A stretch of DNA of 64,000 bases from Undaria pinnatifida (GCA_012845835.1 JABAKD010000010.1:10668311-10732310); one strand, 5' to 3'; positions 1-11,143 are shown, counted from the stretch's first letter. The notes: generated by a model from the letters alone, not told the origin. Numbers and translations: made by a program.

Positions 1-61
1 GCCCCGCGAGATGCTGCGGCAGGACCTCCACAGCAGTTCGTTCTCTACCGAATTCACGATC

Positions 62-332
62 GTCTCACCACATCTGCCAGGTGCACGACCGCGACACGCG
101 CGGAATAAATGGTGCTGGAATCTACACGCCACTGCTGTGACGCGGTTGCCGCCGGCTGCACCGGAACGGTGTGAAGAACTGGTGCTGTATTCTGTGGCGT
201 CTCACCACGTCTGCCAGGCTGCACGACCGCGACACGCGCGGAATAAATGGTGCTGGAATCTCCACGCCACAGCTGTGACGCGGTTGCCGCCGCACCGGAA
301 CGGTGTGAAGAACTGGTGCTGCATTCTGTGGC
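62..332. repeat. Two-copy 137-bp tandem duplication
   Basis: Positions 62-198 and 199-332 are near-identical direct copies, each starting GTCTCACCA and ending near TTCTGTGG. They differ by a few substitutions and a 3-base length change. The duplication lies at the 3' end of the minus-strand gag-like ORF and adds a repeated tail to that protein. Confidence 0.85.
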
Positions 333-1790
333 CCAGCGCTTTGGGAAACCTGGTGCTCCACCGTCTCGGTGAGCCCGTTATCCACTGGCGCCCTCTTCTC
401 CCGCGGCACGCGAATGTACACGTAGTCCTCGTCATTCTGTGTAGACGCTTCAGGCGCAGCAGGTTCGGTCTTTGTAACCACCGCTTTGGAGGCGGTCTGG
501 TACCCACAAGATCGAGGAGTAGCAAACGCAGGGGCCATCCCAGTTGTCTTGCTCCGGGTATTCTGGGCAGGACTGTTTGTAGACTGCTGCTGTGTGGGGG
601 CCTGGCCGTGGATCTGGTCATGGGCGCCTTTCCCCGCCTTACCCTGCTGGCTTTGAGAGCAGTCGCACTGATTATGTCCCTGCTTGCCACATACAAAACA
701 CTCGCTGTTGTCGTACCGCTCTGCTTTCACATCGGCAGCCTTGGTATTCTCGAGTGAGTCGTGTTCGTCAGCAGCACTTCTATGCGGCTTGGCCCCCGCA
801 GCAGCCATTGACCTAGCGTCACGCCGTTTTGCTGTTTGCCGACGTTCAGCGTCATTGGCCTCAGTTTCAGGTTGGTCCCGTTGCTGCTTGGCAATAATGT
901 TGAACAACGCGTCAAGATCATGCGTTACGAGATCGAAACGCATGTTTTTTTCCACCTTGCGGCGGAACTCGAGTGGATCGATTCCCGCCGCTATTGCCTC
1001 AACCAGCACCTTGCCATGCTTTAGCGTGTACTGCCGACCGTCGGGCCTCACCACCTCCGTGAGCCCGCCGTCGGCAAGGTATTTCCGCAGGGCACGTTTT
1101 TGCATGAACACCCTACTATCTACCGGCACGCTCGCATCCATCTTCAGCACACGGAATATCTGGCGGCAAAAATCCTCATCACTCGTCTGCTGCATATCAA
1201 CGCCAGCAACCGTGTTCAGCCCTTGCAATAGCTCCTCCTCGGAGAGGTCGACCCAGGGCTTGCCATCGTAGAACTCATCAGCCACCATCATTTGGGTCGC
1301 CGAATCTACCAGCCCTCGCCTCCCCGCGAGTACCCGGTCTCCTCCATCTTGGTTTGTGATATGCATCTGCTGCGCGTACTCCGAGTAGGCAACAAGAAAT
1401 TTACGCATATCTTCGAAGGTAACAACATCACCACCCAATCTAGGCGGTCTATCTCCCCGATCGTCACCTTGATTTCCGGCTTCAGCCGGCCGCCGGCTCG
1501 GCCTCTACCTCTCGCGTTGCCCCAGCTTGCAGAATGGACTCCGTCAGCGCCCTGCGCTCGTGCTCCTCTTGCAGCTGTAGGGTCTTCCATGCTTTCGATG
1601 CTTTCGGCTCGTGTCCCACACCAGCACGCAAAACAGTGCTTTTCGGCCTCCGAAAAGCAAATTGATCACGTTTAGGGCAGTAAGTAGAACTTACCCAATT
1701 CAATTGAATTGTACCGACTCGCGCGACCGCAGGCCCGGTGGTATCAGCTCCGAGGACTTCCCCTCGTAGACTTGGAGTGAGTTTGTCCAT
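122..1790 (-). pseudogene. Gag-like protein of an LTR retrotransposon, frameshifted
   Basis: The longest open segment (1438 down to 122, 438 codons) has an acidic/helical N-terminal half and then a CCHC zinc knuckle CFVCGKQGHNQCDC at residues 247-260 (C247, C250, H255, C260). This arrangement is typical of retrotransposon Gag nucleocapsid. The segment opens at TTG without an ATG. A separate minus-strand ORF at 1790-1482 begins with ATG and ends EVEAEPAAG. A third frame carries KPEIKVTIGEIDRLD between them. I therefore read one gag broken by two frameshifts, near 1490 and near 1438. A GGTAAGT donor-like site lies near 1690 on the minus strand, so splicing of the 5' part cannot be excluded. The C-terminal part is extended by the 137-bp duplication. 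No pol follows before the window edge, so the superfamily is undetermined. Confidence 0.7.
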
Positions 1791-1980
1791 GATGAAATAG
1801 TTCGTTCGTTATCACACGGGGAAGTGACATGCCATCGACAATGGACCTTCCCGTTCGTATCACAAGATCTCAAGAGCTCACAAGAAACGCCAACAATGAC
1901 AGTGGAACTCAATGATAAAATGCATGTCCAACCATTCTATGTACGTTAAAATGCCCAATGATACGACCACAGCGGTACAA

Positions 1981-3650
1981 AAAGAAGGAAAAAGTTATTT
2001 AGAAGGAAACTAAAAGATGTTATAAAGTGCTAGAGTGATAACTAACGGACTAATTACTAGAACGATAACATGCCTTGAGCTCGCATAAACGCATCGACCC
2101 GAATGCTTGCGAGACTTACAACGGAATGCCGGAAGAATATGGAGGTCAATTGCTCCGCTTGCAATTGGGATAAAGGTTTGGAGAGGCTGCCGGGCCAACA
2201 GGTCAATTAATCGAACTCCTAGGCAAAAGGTGAGCCACAAACAGGACGGCTCGCCTCGCTACTGCAACAACATCTTACAGTGGCGACGGCGCCGGGGGGA
2301 AAAGGCGGTTAGGACGCACCCGATCGGTATCAAGTCGGAATCGAGTCTACCTGGTTAAACGAGGATGAGGCGAGGTAGAGTTTCACGCCACTGCAGTTGG
2401 ACGTGTTCTATGCTATGTGGGAGTCGTATCACGGCGCAGGCTACCGTCCCCGACCGCCGCGTGCGTCGACCAAGGGAGAAAGAGATACTGCTGCCAATCG
2501 GAACCAAGGTCAGCAGGGAGTTCATCGACCTTCAAGGCCAGAAAAAGGCATTCATCGGAGAGGTGCACGACTTCAGCAATCCGTATTGACGAGTGAGATC
2601 TCCCGATGAAGACTGGGAGGAGTTGATCACCCAAGAGCTAGGACGCGACAGGGAATTGGCGACTGCTCCTTCAGCCTAAACGGTTAGGTCGAGAACGTTA
2701 ATAGTGCCTCTTTAGCTTGACAGTTACGTGCCGGTTGGGAATATTAGCGTGCTGTGAAGTATGTGAATCTTGGCATCTGGGTGTGTGTGGGATGACGCAC
2801 GGTGTCACTTTCATGCTGTCCCCACTCTGCTGGGAGATAATAATAAACGACCTAAATTATCAAACCATCGACTGTCGGGGTGTCTTGTCAACTTTGGTTG
2901 GGGCTAACGTACAGAGAGGATTGTCTGGCTGGGAGGGAGATGGAAGTTAGGAGGAGTTCAATCGGAGAGAGCTACAGCGGGAGTAGAAGCCGGCGATTAT
3001 CCCAACCTAAACGGTGCGCTCAAACGGCGGGTCGGGCGGGAAAGGGGAGAAGGGTTCCGATGACCGAGGCCGTACTCTTTTAAGCTGCAGTGGACTGTAC
3101 CAGACTTGGGGGGGTGTTGCGGCGGCCGAGCGTGTGTTGCGACGGCCGAGGGTGTGAGCCCAAACAAGAGTACGATGGGTCGTGTTCTCGTAGTCACGGC
3201 TCATTGGGCGAAGAAGGGGACGGTTTCTCGGTGGGCGTAGGAGGGACGTTTCATCACGTAGACGGTTTCATTTACGTGAGAAGAAGGCCTCTCCAAGGGG
3301 ACAGGGCCCTCGGCTGAGTGGCTCGCCCCTAGCCTGGTATTTACATAATGCTCCCATGAAAAGGAAGGAAACCGTTAATGAAAAGGAAACTAAAGGATGT
3401 TTTAAAGTGCTAAAGTGATAACTAAAGGACTATTAACTAAAAGGATAACGTGCTGTGAGCTCGCATAAACGCATTGACCCGAATGCTTGCGAGACTTAAA
3501 CCGGAATGCCGGAAGAATATGGATGTCAATTTCTCCGCTTGCAATTGGGATAAAGGTTTGGAGAGGCTGCCGGGCCAACAGGGCAATCAATCAAACTCCT
3601 AGGCAGAAGGTGAGCCACAAATAGGACGGCGCGCCCCGCTACCCCAACAC
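1981..3650 (+). mobile_element. LTR-like direct repeats flanking a 1.1-kb retroelement remnant
   Basis: Segments 1981-2270 and 3361-3650 align without gaps at a constant offset of 1380 bases, with scattered substitutions. Outside these limits similarity stops. Just after the first copy the sequence TGGCGACGGCGCCGGGG (2280-2296) resembles a tRNA primer-binding site. The interior holds the integrase-like fragment listed separately. I infer a deletion derivative of an LTR element, or a TRIM-like element. Clean TG..CA ends and a target duplication are not visible. Confidence 0.5.
2490..2679 (+). pseudogene. Integrase C-terminal (chromo/Tudor-like) domain fragment
   Basis: In one frame the translation reads PIGTKVSREF, FIGEVHDF, NPY, then a stop, then RVRSPDEDWEELITQEL, ending at TAA 2677-2679. 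The pattern GTKVxxxF..F.G.V.....PYWRVRY.D.DWEEL is one I associate with small barrel-like domains at the end of LTR-retroelement pol proteins in algae and oomycetes. The in-frame stop at 2587-2589 sits where a tryptophan is expected, consistent with TGG to TGA. Family assignment is from memory of the motif only. Confidence 0.45.
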
Positions 3651-4032
3651 AAGCGCAGAACATTGGCACAGCACACAGCACGCACAGCGTCGTAGCGATA
3701 TTACAACGCCGGGTCGGGAATAAGGAAGGTCGAGCAGCAGTAGCCGTTTTACCATCAAGATGCAAATCGAATAATGTAAAACCCGGGGATGTATCCCGGA
3801 CGTCCCCTGACGACCACAAGGCGCACCACGTCCGTAAATTGAAGCTCTCACTCCTTTGGTACGCTCCTGATCCAATCTCGTCAGGCTGAGAAACGGCCAG
3901 ATTTCACACACCACCAACAACGCTAGAATTGTCAGTTTTTCCAGCTTTTGAAGCCCTGCACCAAACACCGCAACCCACAGCTCACAGCCCACCCTTTTGT
4001 TTGTTGCCGCAGTTGCCTCATGTATTGATAAA
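3651..4032. other. Stretch without a supported gene, upstream of copia element 1
   Basis: If copia element 1 has a full 5' LTR it should lie here, but this sequence does not visibly match the first 170 bases of the 3' LTR at 8797. Short ORFs on the minus strand have no recognisable domains. Confidence 0.4.
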
Positions 4033-4084
4033 AACACTCGTCAGACAGCGAGGCGTTCAGGGCATCCAGGCTTGGATTCTACGA
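4033..4084 (+). repeat. 5' LTR end remnant of copia element 1
   Basis: This segment (AACACTCGTCAGACAGCGAG.. to CTACGA) matches 8960-9010 in the 3' LTR with a handful of differences. Similarity is lost to the left. The primer-binding site follows after a 29-base interval. Confidence 0.6.
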
Positions 4085-4113
4085 ACACACTAGTGGCTTG
4101 AAAGTAAAAGTTC

Positions 4114-4127
4114 TGGTATCAGGAGCC
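4114..4127 (+). promoter_or_regulatory. Primer-binding site of copia element 1
   Basis: TGGTATCAGGAGCC resembles the common copia PBS TGGTATCAGAGC, complementary to the 3' end of initiator Met-tRNA, with one extra G. It precedes the gag ATG at 4132. Confidence 0.6.
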
Positions 4128-4131
4128 AAGG

Positions 4132-4524
4132 ATGTCTGCGCAAGAGAGAGACTCCTCGGATGAGATTCAGCAGCTGAGGAGTAAGCTTCAGTTGGTGATA
4201 GAGGAGAGGCAAGCATCGATGATGCACGATATGAGGGAGATGATGTCCGAGCTCATGAGGAACAATGGCTCGTCGGAGTCCAGCAGCGCTGAGAGTAGCG
4301 CTGCTGTAAGGGCCAGCCCGCGAGGAGCTGAACCCACTGCTGCGAGGGGGAACGGCGCTGAGGACAGCGCTGCCGAAAGGCGTAGCCAACAAGGGGCTGA
4401 ACCACTGCTGCGGCACGACAAATTTCTGCTGCTGGTGCTGCTACTGCTGGAGACGGAGCGCGAGGATATACATCAGCAAGAGAGACGACTTTTCGTGAGG
4501 ATGCCTCGCGTAGTGTTTGAGTGA
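4132..4524 (+). pseudogene. Copia 1 gag, N-terminal segment
   Basis: ATG at 4132 opens 130 codons. The first 45 residues are charged and helical (DEIQQLRSKLQLVIEERQ), followed by repeated Ser/Ala-rich units (SSAESSAAVRASPRGAEP, then GNGAEDSAAERRSQQGAEP). The frame ends at TGA 4522-4524. The rest of gag continues in a different frame from about 4630, so a frameshift lies between. The start is the first ATG after the primer-binding site. Confidence 0.6.
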
Positions 4525-4629
4525 CGGGACGCAGGGGAGTCGCTGTTCCTGTCGAGGTTGGCGCAGCAAGGGGTCAGGGAGATCAGCCAAGGGGGGCTGG
4601 AAAATGGGGGTCATACCCCGGCGGTGAGT

Positions 4630-5642
4630 TGGGAGTAGGATATGATATGCCTCTGTCTAGACTACTAGTTCTCAAATATATCGCTGCTCCACAATTTAGC
4701 GGGGAAAAGCCCGAATTCACTGCCTGAACCAGAGACACCAGGTACTACGCGAGAGGAGAACGTTTCCTATCTGCTTTTGTGTCGGATCCACCCCAGTACG
4801 GTCCCGTAAGGGAATTGAATACCGAAAAGTATGTACTTGTCGGAAGGGGGTACAACCGCGAAAGTGTACACATACATGCACTCGCGTGTAATTTCCTATC
4901 GACGGCTCTAAAGAGCAAGATCGACAAGAGTATCTTGCACAGGTGCACCTCGCCGAGAGAAGCGTGGGACGCGCTCCTCGCGGGGTACGGCCCTCAAACG
5001 ACGGGGGCCAAATCCGACCTCTCCCGCCGCCTCAATAGTTTTATGGTAGCGCCAGGGAGAAACCCTCTCGAGGAGATGGCCAGGATCGAAGATCTTGCCG
5101 CAGAAACGCGCACAGCAGGAATGACCGTCGATGACTACATGCTGTACACGATTTTCATTGACGCTCTGCCCGCCGAATACGAAATGGAGGCAAGGACCCT
5201 TGCATCTCGTGACAGTATCGGCCGCGATGACATCATCAAGGCTGCCCAAGAACGGCATCACCGACTTTCCGGAAGCAGGAAGAAGGGGTTCCATGGTGGC
5301 CATGCCGGCCATGCTATGTTCGCCGGCGACGGCGATGGTGGCCACAGAAAAGGGGCCGGCGACGGTGCCCACGGGAAAGGTGGAGGCCGCGGTAAAGGAA
5401 AAGGTGGACGTCGGGGACGGCAAGGACGCGGCGGTAAAGGCACCAACGAGGACGGTAGTGGCTCGACCGCGGCTGCTGGCGGTGATGGCAGCAGCGCCAA
5501 AGCCGCCGATGGTGGTACCTCCGAGGTGAGATGCCACAGATGTGGCAAGAAGGGCCATTGAAGGATATACTGCACGGAGGAGCTATGCAGCAGATGCCAC
5601 CGACAGGGGCACGCTGCTGATGTCTGCCCCACGTCGAAATAG
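4630..5642 (+). pseudogene. Copia 1 gag core with two zinc knuckles, interrupted by nonsense codons
   Basis: This frame carries the copia Gag core (AAPQFSGEKPEFTA, then LSTALKSKIDKSILHRC and AWDALLAGYGP, then MTVDDYMLYTIFIDALPAEYE), as in UBN2/DUF4219-type Gag. A Gly/Lys/Arg-rich linker follows, then two CCHC knuckles. The first, CHRCGKKGH, is cut by TGA at 5559-5561 one residue before its last Cys region and resumes as RIYC. The second, CSRCHRQGHAADVC, is intact. A further in-frame TGA at 4725-4727 replaces the Trp expected in FTAW. Both stops are TGG to TGA changes, and the frame ends at TAG 5640-5642. Confidence 0.8.
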
Positions 5643-5763
5643 GAAGCTGTGCTGGCGTGGGACGACGATGATGATTATGATAGGGTCGAGGCTTCAGCTT
5701 TCAAGGCCGGAGAGACAGGCGAATGCAGTGATGTTCTAGGCAAAAAGGGGGAAGGCTTAGCAG

Positions 5764-6200
5764 GTAGGGGATGAGGCCTGGCTTTGCGATAGTGGGGCGT
5801 CTACTCACATGACGCCTTCAGCAGATGGCACGATCAACTACAGAGAGTGCAATTTGAAACTGCGCATTGCTGACGGCTCAATCCGCACGATCGAAGAATA
5901 TGGCGATATTAGCTTTGTCTTTCGATCCGGAAACGGTCTCGTACGAGTAATGCTGACGAATGTTGCGCACGTGCCAGACCTCTGATACCATCTTTTTTCC
6001 CTACCCACTCTCGTGGAGAACGGTCACTCTTTAGAAGGGCGTCCCACAGAGATTTTAGTCAAGCTCAAGTCTGAGCGTTCGATTGTGCTTCCATTGACCG
6101 GCAACCTGTACAGTCTTTACGGCTACCGGGTCGACTGCAGCACTAGAAGAGATGCCTGTGCTGTACTCGCCCCGGGAAAACTGCCAACAAGCCCGTTGTC
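5764..6200 (+). pseudogene. Copia 1 protease and pre-integrase region
   Basis: The aspartic protease signature WLCDSGASTHMTPS is read at about 5779-5820, with catalytic DSG at 5788-5796. This matches the W.xDSGA.xH consensus of copia proteases. The same frame continues through IRTIEEYGDISF and VMLTNVAHVPDL to TGA at 5983-5985, where CGA to TGA is the simplest change, and then resumes with FSLPTLVENGHSLEG and LPLTGNLYSLYG. The frame differs from gag, so a frameshift lies near 5740. Confidence 0.8.
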
Positions 6201-6824
6201 AACATAAACGACTACCACTGCGCGGCCGGACACTCCCACGAGGCACTGCTCCGCAAGACCGCGGAGCAGCAAGGGATAGTCCTCGAGGGAAAACTGCTGG
6301 AGTGCAACGGGTGCTCAATGGCGAAGGGTCTAGGTCGAGGTATCAAAAAGTCCACACACACTCGAGCAGATAAGAAGCTCGGGAGGGTTTTTGTGGATTT
6401 GAGTGGGCTTAAGTTGGTAAAGTCTCACGGGGGAAAGCGTTATACTCTCATCGTGCGCGACGATTTTTCACGGTATACGTGGGTGTACTTTATGCACCAC
6501 AAATCGGACGCCGCGGAAACGCTCAAGCAGTTCCTTTCGGATGCTCGTGCAGATGGTGTCCCTTCACAGGTGGTGACCGTCCGATCCGATGGAGGCGGTG
6601 AATTTTGCGGGGGGAAGTTCGGCAACCTGTCTAGATCGCGATGCATTAAGCAAGAATTCACCACGGCCGACGGTCCCCAATTCAATGGGGTAGCCGAGCG
6701 CGCGCTAGGTTTGATTGAGACGGCCGCAAAGGCGGGTCGAATCCAGGCTCGTATCGAGGACACGATATCTGCGGCAGTGCAAAAGTGGACGGAGATTGGG
6801 AGTATACTGGCAAATACATCCTGA
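6200..6824 (+). pseudogene. Copia 1 integrase with canonical D..D35E
   Basis: An HHCC-type zinc region is visible before 6320 (YHCAAGHSHEALL, then LLECNGCSMAKG). The rve core follows: VFVDLSG (first Asp codon 6396-6398), VRSDGGGEF (second Asp 6588-6590) and FNGVAERALGLIE (Glu 6696-6698). The second Asp and the Glu are 36 codons apart, i.e. exactly 35 residues between, the canonical DDE integrase spacing. The frame ends at TGA 6822-6824 soon after AGRIQARI. The long linker that normally separates integrase from RT is missing. Catalytic residues are all present although the element is broken elsewhere. Confidence 0.88.
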
Positions 6825-6839
6825 ACAACGGAGGACGCA

Positions 6840-7595
6840 ATGGCCATGATGGCTGGAGGACCTGCTGTGGAAGAAAACAAAGGGGAGTCAAACGTGTGCA
6901 TGCCGAGTGGTTTTCAAGAAGATGTAGAACCACCCCCGCAATCCGTAGCAGATGTAGAGCGTTCCCAATACAAAGCGGCGTGGCGTGAGGCCATGAAGAC
7001 TGAGTTGGACGGTCACAAAACGACCGGTACATACGAAGCTGCGACTCCGCCGCGAGGGCGGAAACTTGTAGGTGCAAAATGGGTATTTTCGTACAAGACT
7101 GACAAGGATGTTATCATAGCGAAGACGAAAGCAAGACTTGTGGCTAAGGGCTTTAGCCAGGTGCAAGACGTAGATTACTTTCAAACGTTTGCACCAACCC
7201 CATGGTCAGCGTCAATCAAAATTGTGGCGGCCGTTGCTTAATGAGCAAGGTCTGAAGATATTCCATTTAGACGTAGCACAAGATTTTGTCCGCGCGAAAA
7301 CGACGCCAAGATATACACGAAACTACCCGATGGGTGCGGTGACATGTCAGGAAAGATTCTTCGCCTCAACAGATCAATATATTGTCTAAAACAGAGCGGA
7401 CGGCAGTGGGCCGGACTATTGATGGAGACCGTGGTAGAATTCGGCATGGAGCAGAGTAGGACTGATCCTTGTGTTTTTCGCATGGTTGTGGGTGGCAAGG
7501 TAAAACTGATTATGGCCGTTCATGTAGATGACATTGTGATTGCAAGATCGGACGAGGCATGCAGAGACTTCCATGCATGCCGCATTAAATACTAA
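6840..7595 (+). pseudogene. Copia 1 reverse transcriptase (RVT_2), frameshifted
   Basis: The RT begins with YKAAWREAMKTELDGH and KLVGAKWVFSYKTDKD, followed by KARLVAKGFSQVQDVDYFQTF, all conserved in copia RT. A one-base insertion near 7239 closes the first frame. The sequence continues in a second frame (EQGLKIFHLDVAQDFVRAK) and, after about 7300, in a third (GKILRLNRSIYCLKQSGRQW). The catalytic box appears as AVHVDDIVIA, with VDD at 7524-7532. A further frameshift near 7575 leads into the RNase H part. Confidence 0.87.
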
Positions 7596-8481
7596 GTTTC
7601 CCACGAATAACCTAGGCGAGTTAACTTGGTATACGGGTTGTGCTTTCAAGCGTAACTGGGAATTGGGCACGTTGGAGATCACGCAGAAGGCTTTCGTTGA
7701 AAGCATGCTGAATCGTTTTGGTGTGAACTCGTCCTCTGACATCCCCGCGACCCCTGACGTTGAACTAGGGTTAAGAGGGGAGGGCGAACCAAAGGGAGAC
7801 TGGCCGTACAGGGAGGTTGTGGGCAGTCTGATGTGGCCGTCGACTATGACGCGGCCAGACATCTCGAACGCGGTGCGTGCTGTGGCGCGCCATTCTCACA
7901 ATCCCACCGACAGGCACTGGAAAGCGGTTCTAAAAACCATGGCATACCTCCACGGGACAAGGGGTATGGGTTTGAGTTTTATAAGGGGCTCGGGATTGGA
8001 TCTGACTGCATATAGCGATGCTGACCACGCTGATGAGTCGAATGACAGGCGCTCGGTGTCGGGGACGGTAATTACCTTGGGGGGTGCTGCCGTTAGTTGG
8101 GCAGGTAGCACACGGAGGTGCATTACGTTGTCTACAGCAGAATCAGAGTATGTAGCCCTGGGTGAAGGGGTGAAGGAGGCTCTGTTTACGGGGGCAGTAT
8201 TATCTTTTATTTGTCCAGAGCTAACCGGATCGTGTGTCCGAGTTTTTGAAGATAACCAGGAGGCCATAGCACTGGCTGAGAACCCTCTTAGTTCTGCGCG
8301 GAGCAATCACATAGATGCGCGGTTCCATTTCGTCCGAGAGCTACTTCGCACAAAGAAAATTGACATTCAATTCGTAGCTTCGGGAGAGCAGCACGCGGAA
8401 ATTTTGACGAAATCCTTTGCTGCGACCCCTTTTAAATCTCACCGTAAGTTTGTGTTGAACCTACCGTTAGGGAATGAGTAA
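7540..8481 (+). pseudogene. Copia 1 RT thumb and RNase H, longest intact pol segment
   Basis: This 313-codon open segment has NNLGELTWYTGCAF and VGSLMW..TRPDIS..V typical of the copia RT C-terminus. The RNase H motifs follow in order: AYSDADHA (Asp codon at 8017-8019), SGTVITLGGAAVSWAGS, LSTAESEYVAL, VFEDNQEAIALAENP and HIDARFHFVRE. It ends naturally with LPLGNE and TAA-like context before the 3' untranslated part. It is part of pol, not an independent gene, so the ORF start has no meaning. Confidence 0.9.
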
Positions 8482-8796
8482 GGGGTGTGAGCATTTTTCG
8501 ATGAGAACCATGTTTGAGTCATGCGGGGAATAGTTTGTCAGGCCGCTACCCCACGCTACTTCGAGGGGTATGGGTGAGTAGGGCGCTACTTGTCATTTTA
8601 TTTTTAGGCCATGGTCATCGTTTGAATGCGGCCATTGTTACAATCACAATGGTTTGGATGATGTAAGACATTCAGGGGGTTTTGACTCAGTGGCCGGGTT
8701 TCCTCCTGCGGGACTGCCGTTAGCTGTTCTTCGGTCCTGGCTTGTTGTTTTAGATGCCCGTTCGACCTCGTTACTGCTGTGAAAATCCAGGGAGGG
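8482..8796 (+). other. 3' untranslated region and polypurine tract of copia 1
   Basis: Non-coding, T-rich stretch between the RNase H stop and the 3' LTR. It ends with the purine run AGGGAGGG immediately before the LTR TG at 8797. Confidence 0.6.
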
Positions 8797-9025
8797 TGTT
8801 CGTTTGGATCGTCACAGCACGACGGTTACAAACGTATAATAGAGGGTTGCGTATACATTCGTAAGCGTTTTTTTGTAATTTCTCTCATGAGAGGAGAGCT
8901 CCAGCGCTCCGCTCTCTGCACCTTCTTTCCTCTCTGTCCTCTAATACAACGAAGATATGAACACTCGTCAGACCGCGAGGCGGTCAGGGCATCCGGGCTT
9001 GGACTCTACGAAAATCATGCTCTCA
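8797..9025 (+). repeat. 3' LTR of copia element 1
   Basis: Starts TGTTCGTTTGG right after the polypurine tract. Its last 50 bases before CTACGA match 4033-4084. The end is placed at TCTCA (9021-9025), and the next bases CTAGG could be target sequence. The first part of this LTR has no visible match in the 5' LTR position, so the two ends are strongly diverged or the element is chimeric. Confidence 0.6.
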
Positions 9026-9880
9026 CTAGGCACAGCCACGACGACGCCTGCACCTCCCCATCCTTCGAAACAGAGTGTGGCAGGACGTTATGCTCCTGGG
9101 TCTCTTATGTGCAGTCGCCAGGTGCTGGACACCTCTTGCGACGTGTCCACCCATGCATGGGGGATGGGGGTACCAGCAGAATAGACACACGAGGTGTAAC
9201 GACAGCAGTGCCGGGCGATGGTCGCTGGTTTGGTCGCTGGCGATGAGAAACCGAAAACCGAAACCGTCAGAAAAAAGGTTTCCACAAAAAATGAAGCATC
9301 GCACTTCCCAGGATTCCACATGGTCCACACGCACACGAACACACGGACACCCCGTTCTTTCCCGACGCGCAAACCTAGGTCTGTGTCCCGGAGAGCACGG
9401 CTGGAGAAATAAGCGTTGGATCGGTGGTGGACCGACCCGGTTTGCCCTGTTCTCCTGGCGTTTATTATCGGCCAAGTTTCTGATCCCGGAAAACGAAAAC
9501 GGTGAGCGCGCATCACTCTCCATCGTCGCATTGTCGCCTGTCCCGAGCCATCAAGCGATAGGAGAAGCCGACTCCCTTTAAGCTCCATCTATCTATGTAG
9601 CATACAGACAACAATGGTGGCTATAGCTGTGCAAACCAAGTGCCACAGCAACGATATTTCCGAGAAGACAGGCTATGTTGGTGCCGCTCGTGTGGTGAGA
9701 TCTCTGGGTGTTGCCATTTTTCTGTTCGTCTTGATAATGCCAGTGTGATAATGCACATACCATATCATATGATAGTAGTGTTAATATTTGTGGTTCGGAA
9801 CATTTTTTTTCCCAGACATTTTTGCCGGTGATGCTGCCGGTAGCATGCCCAGATTCGCGGGGGGAAGGGATGATAGGGTA
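9026..9880. other. No supported gene
   Basis: Several overlapping open frames exist on both strands but none has a domain, splice context or repeat relationship I can recognise. The stretch near 9780-9830 is AT-rich. Confidence 0.4.
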
Positions 9881-9889
9881 GCTGATGCT

Positions 9890-11143
9890 TGGTCAAGGGT
9901 GCTGTAGAAAGGACGGTGTCAATTGGTGCTCTAACCGTTGTGTACGTGGCCGGTGAGTTGTTTTGAATTTTGAAAGTACTGCTGTACTGGTTCGCCCGCA
10001 CTGGTTTGGCCCTTTTTGGGTTTCACAAGAATTGCGAAGGCGTTTTTTATAGGGGCCCCATTCAACAGACCCCAACGCAAGCTACGAGGACACACCATGA
10101 CACGTTTCAGCTCCTGGTGCCCGCATCTGGCGCGCAAGACCCCACAGGTCAACCGGGAATCATCTACCTACCCCCTCGACTGTCGCCGGCCAGAAGTACA
10201 GGCTCTGGGTCGCTATTTGAACGCTTTTATTAGCCCTCGAAGTAGTGCTTCAAGTTGTACAACTTCAACCCGTGCGAGGCTGGCCTGGGTCAGCGCAACT
10301 GCAGAGAGGGTCAGCGCAACTGCAGAGAGGGTCAGCGCAACTGCTGAGAAGTACTGCATGTCAAGATCATCTCTGCCCACAAGGACATTGCTGTGTACCT
10401 GAGGCCCTTGGCTTGTCATCCCACCATGTGGGTTGCCAGTTACATCGCCGACGGTTACAAAAAAACGAGTGTCAGCAGCTCGAAACCCTCTTTTTGTCAG
10501 TTTTTTCGTCAGTTTTGCGGCATACCGAAGGGATTTCTTGCAGCATGCGGTCAGGAGACGCACAGCGAAGCGGCAGCCGGCGCTCTTTCCGCGTGCTTCG
10601 CCTGTCGCCGACCCGGAAGTGCTACCCTTCGACGAACGATCAGGTACGAAGACACCTGTATGTGTTGTGGTGTGGTGTGGAGCAGCAGCAGCTGTAGACA
10701 GTCTCGGTCACCGAAAAATTCCAGCTATGTGTGAGGGGTGGTTTTGACACACATAAATTTTACGTGCGTACCACTCTGTCCGGAAAATTAAGCAAACTAT
10801 GTATATCAATATTGAAATAAAAGGTTTCTTATATTTACGGGTATAGTGGTATATGCACATACCTGGCACCTGGTACAATAAGCAATCTTTGTTCATTAAT
10901 ATTAAAACATGTTGCTTATAATTTCGGACATAGTGGTATACACGTACCCAAGATTAGCCGACCTAATGCTGGGTCGCTGGCCGGCTACTAACACTTGCCT
11001 CTTCTCTGGTCGCACAGCCTACACGGTACCGTCCCTTGCCCTCCGACGTGCGGGCTTACCTAGCTGCGCGAGTCAACCGAAGAGTGATGGCCATCAACTA
11101 CCGTGTGGTGGACCGCTACCAGAGCATGGAACAACAACCCTAA
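9890..11143 (+). CDS. Candidate spliced host gene, partial model, function unknown
   Basis: Four splice-like features line up on the plus strand. A donor CCG|GTGAGT at 9953 follows the open frame VERTVSIGALTVVYVA. An acceptor TTTTTTATAG ends at 10052 and the joined frame continues APFNRPQRKLRGHTMTRF. An exon 10544-10643 has a strong acceptor TTTCTTGCAG and donor CAG|GTACGA. A last exon 11018-11143 follows the tract CTTCTCTGGTCGCACAG and encodes PTRYRPLPSDVRAYLAA..VDRYQSMEQQP before TAA. The exon at 10544 ends in phase 0 and joins the last one in frame. The middle (10147-10543) is unresolved: both strands and two plus frames are open there, and a 21-bp triplication lies inside. No family is recognised. 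The last exon is the best supported part. Confidence 0.35.
10287..10349. repeat. Three tandem copies of a 21-bp unit
   Basis: The unit GGGTCAGCGCAACTGCAGAGA starts at 10287, 10308 and 10329, a period of exactly 21 so frames are kept. It would add three 7-residue repeats to any protein read here. Confidence 0.85.

Larger units (their letters stand above)
4033..9025 (+). mobile_element. Ty1/copia LTR retrotransposon 1, degenerate
   Basis: The order gag, protease, integrase, reverse transcriptase, RNase H identifies Ty1/copia (in Ty3/gypsy the integrase comes last). The 5' side has a remnant LTR end (4033-4084). It is followed by TGGTATCAGGAGCC at 4114-4127, which closely matches the initiator-Met-tRNA primer site used by many copia elements. 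The 3' side has a purine tract GGGAGGG (8790-8796) and then an LTR starting TGTTCG at 8797 and ending near 9025. The coding part has several frameshifts and nonsense codons, so the element is dead. The distance from the integrase catalytic Glu to the RT start is much shorter than usual, indicating an internal deletion near 6820. Confidence 0.9.

Noticed and set aside
9026..9588. Overlapping 150-170 codon ORFs on both strands
   Set aside because: Mutually overlapping open frames with no domain, no splice pattern and no strand preference.
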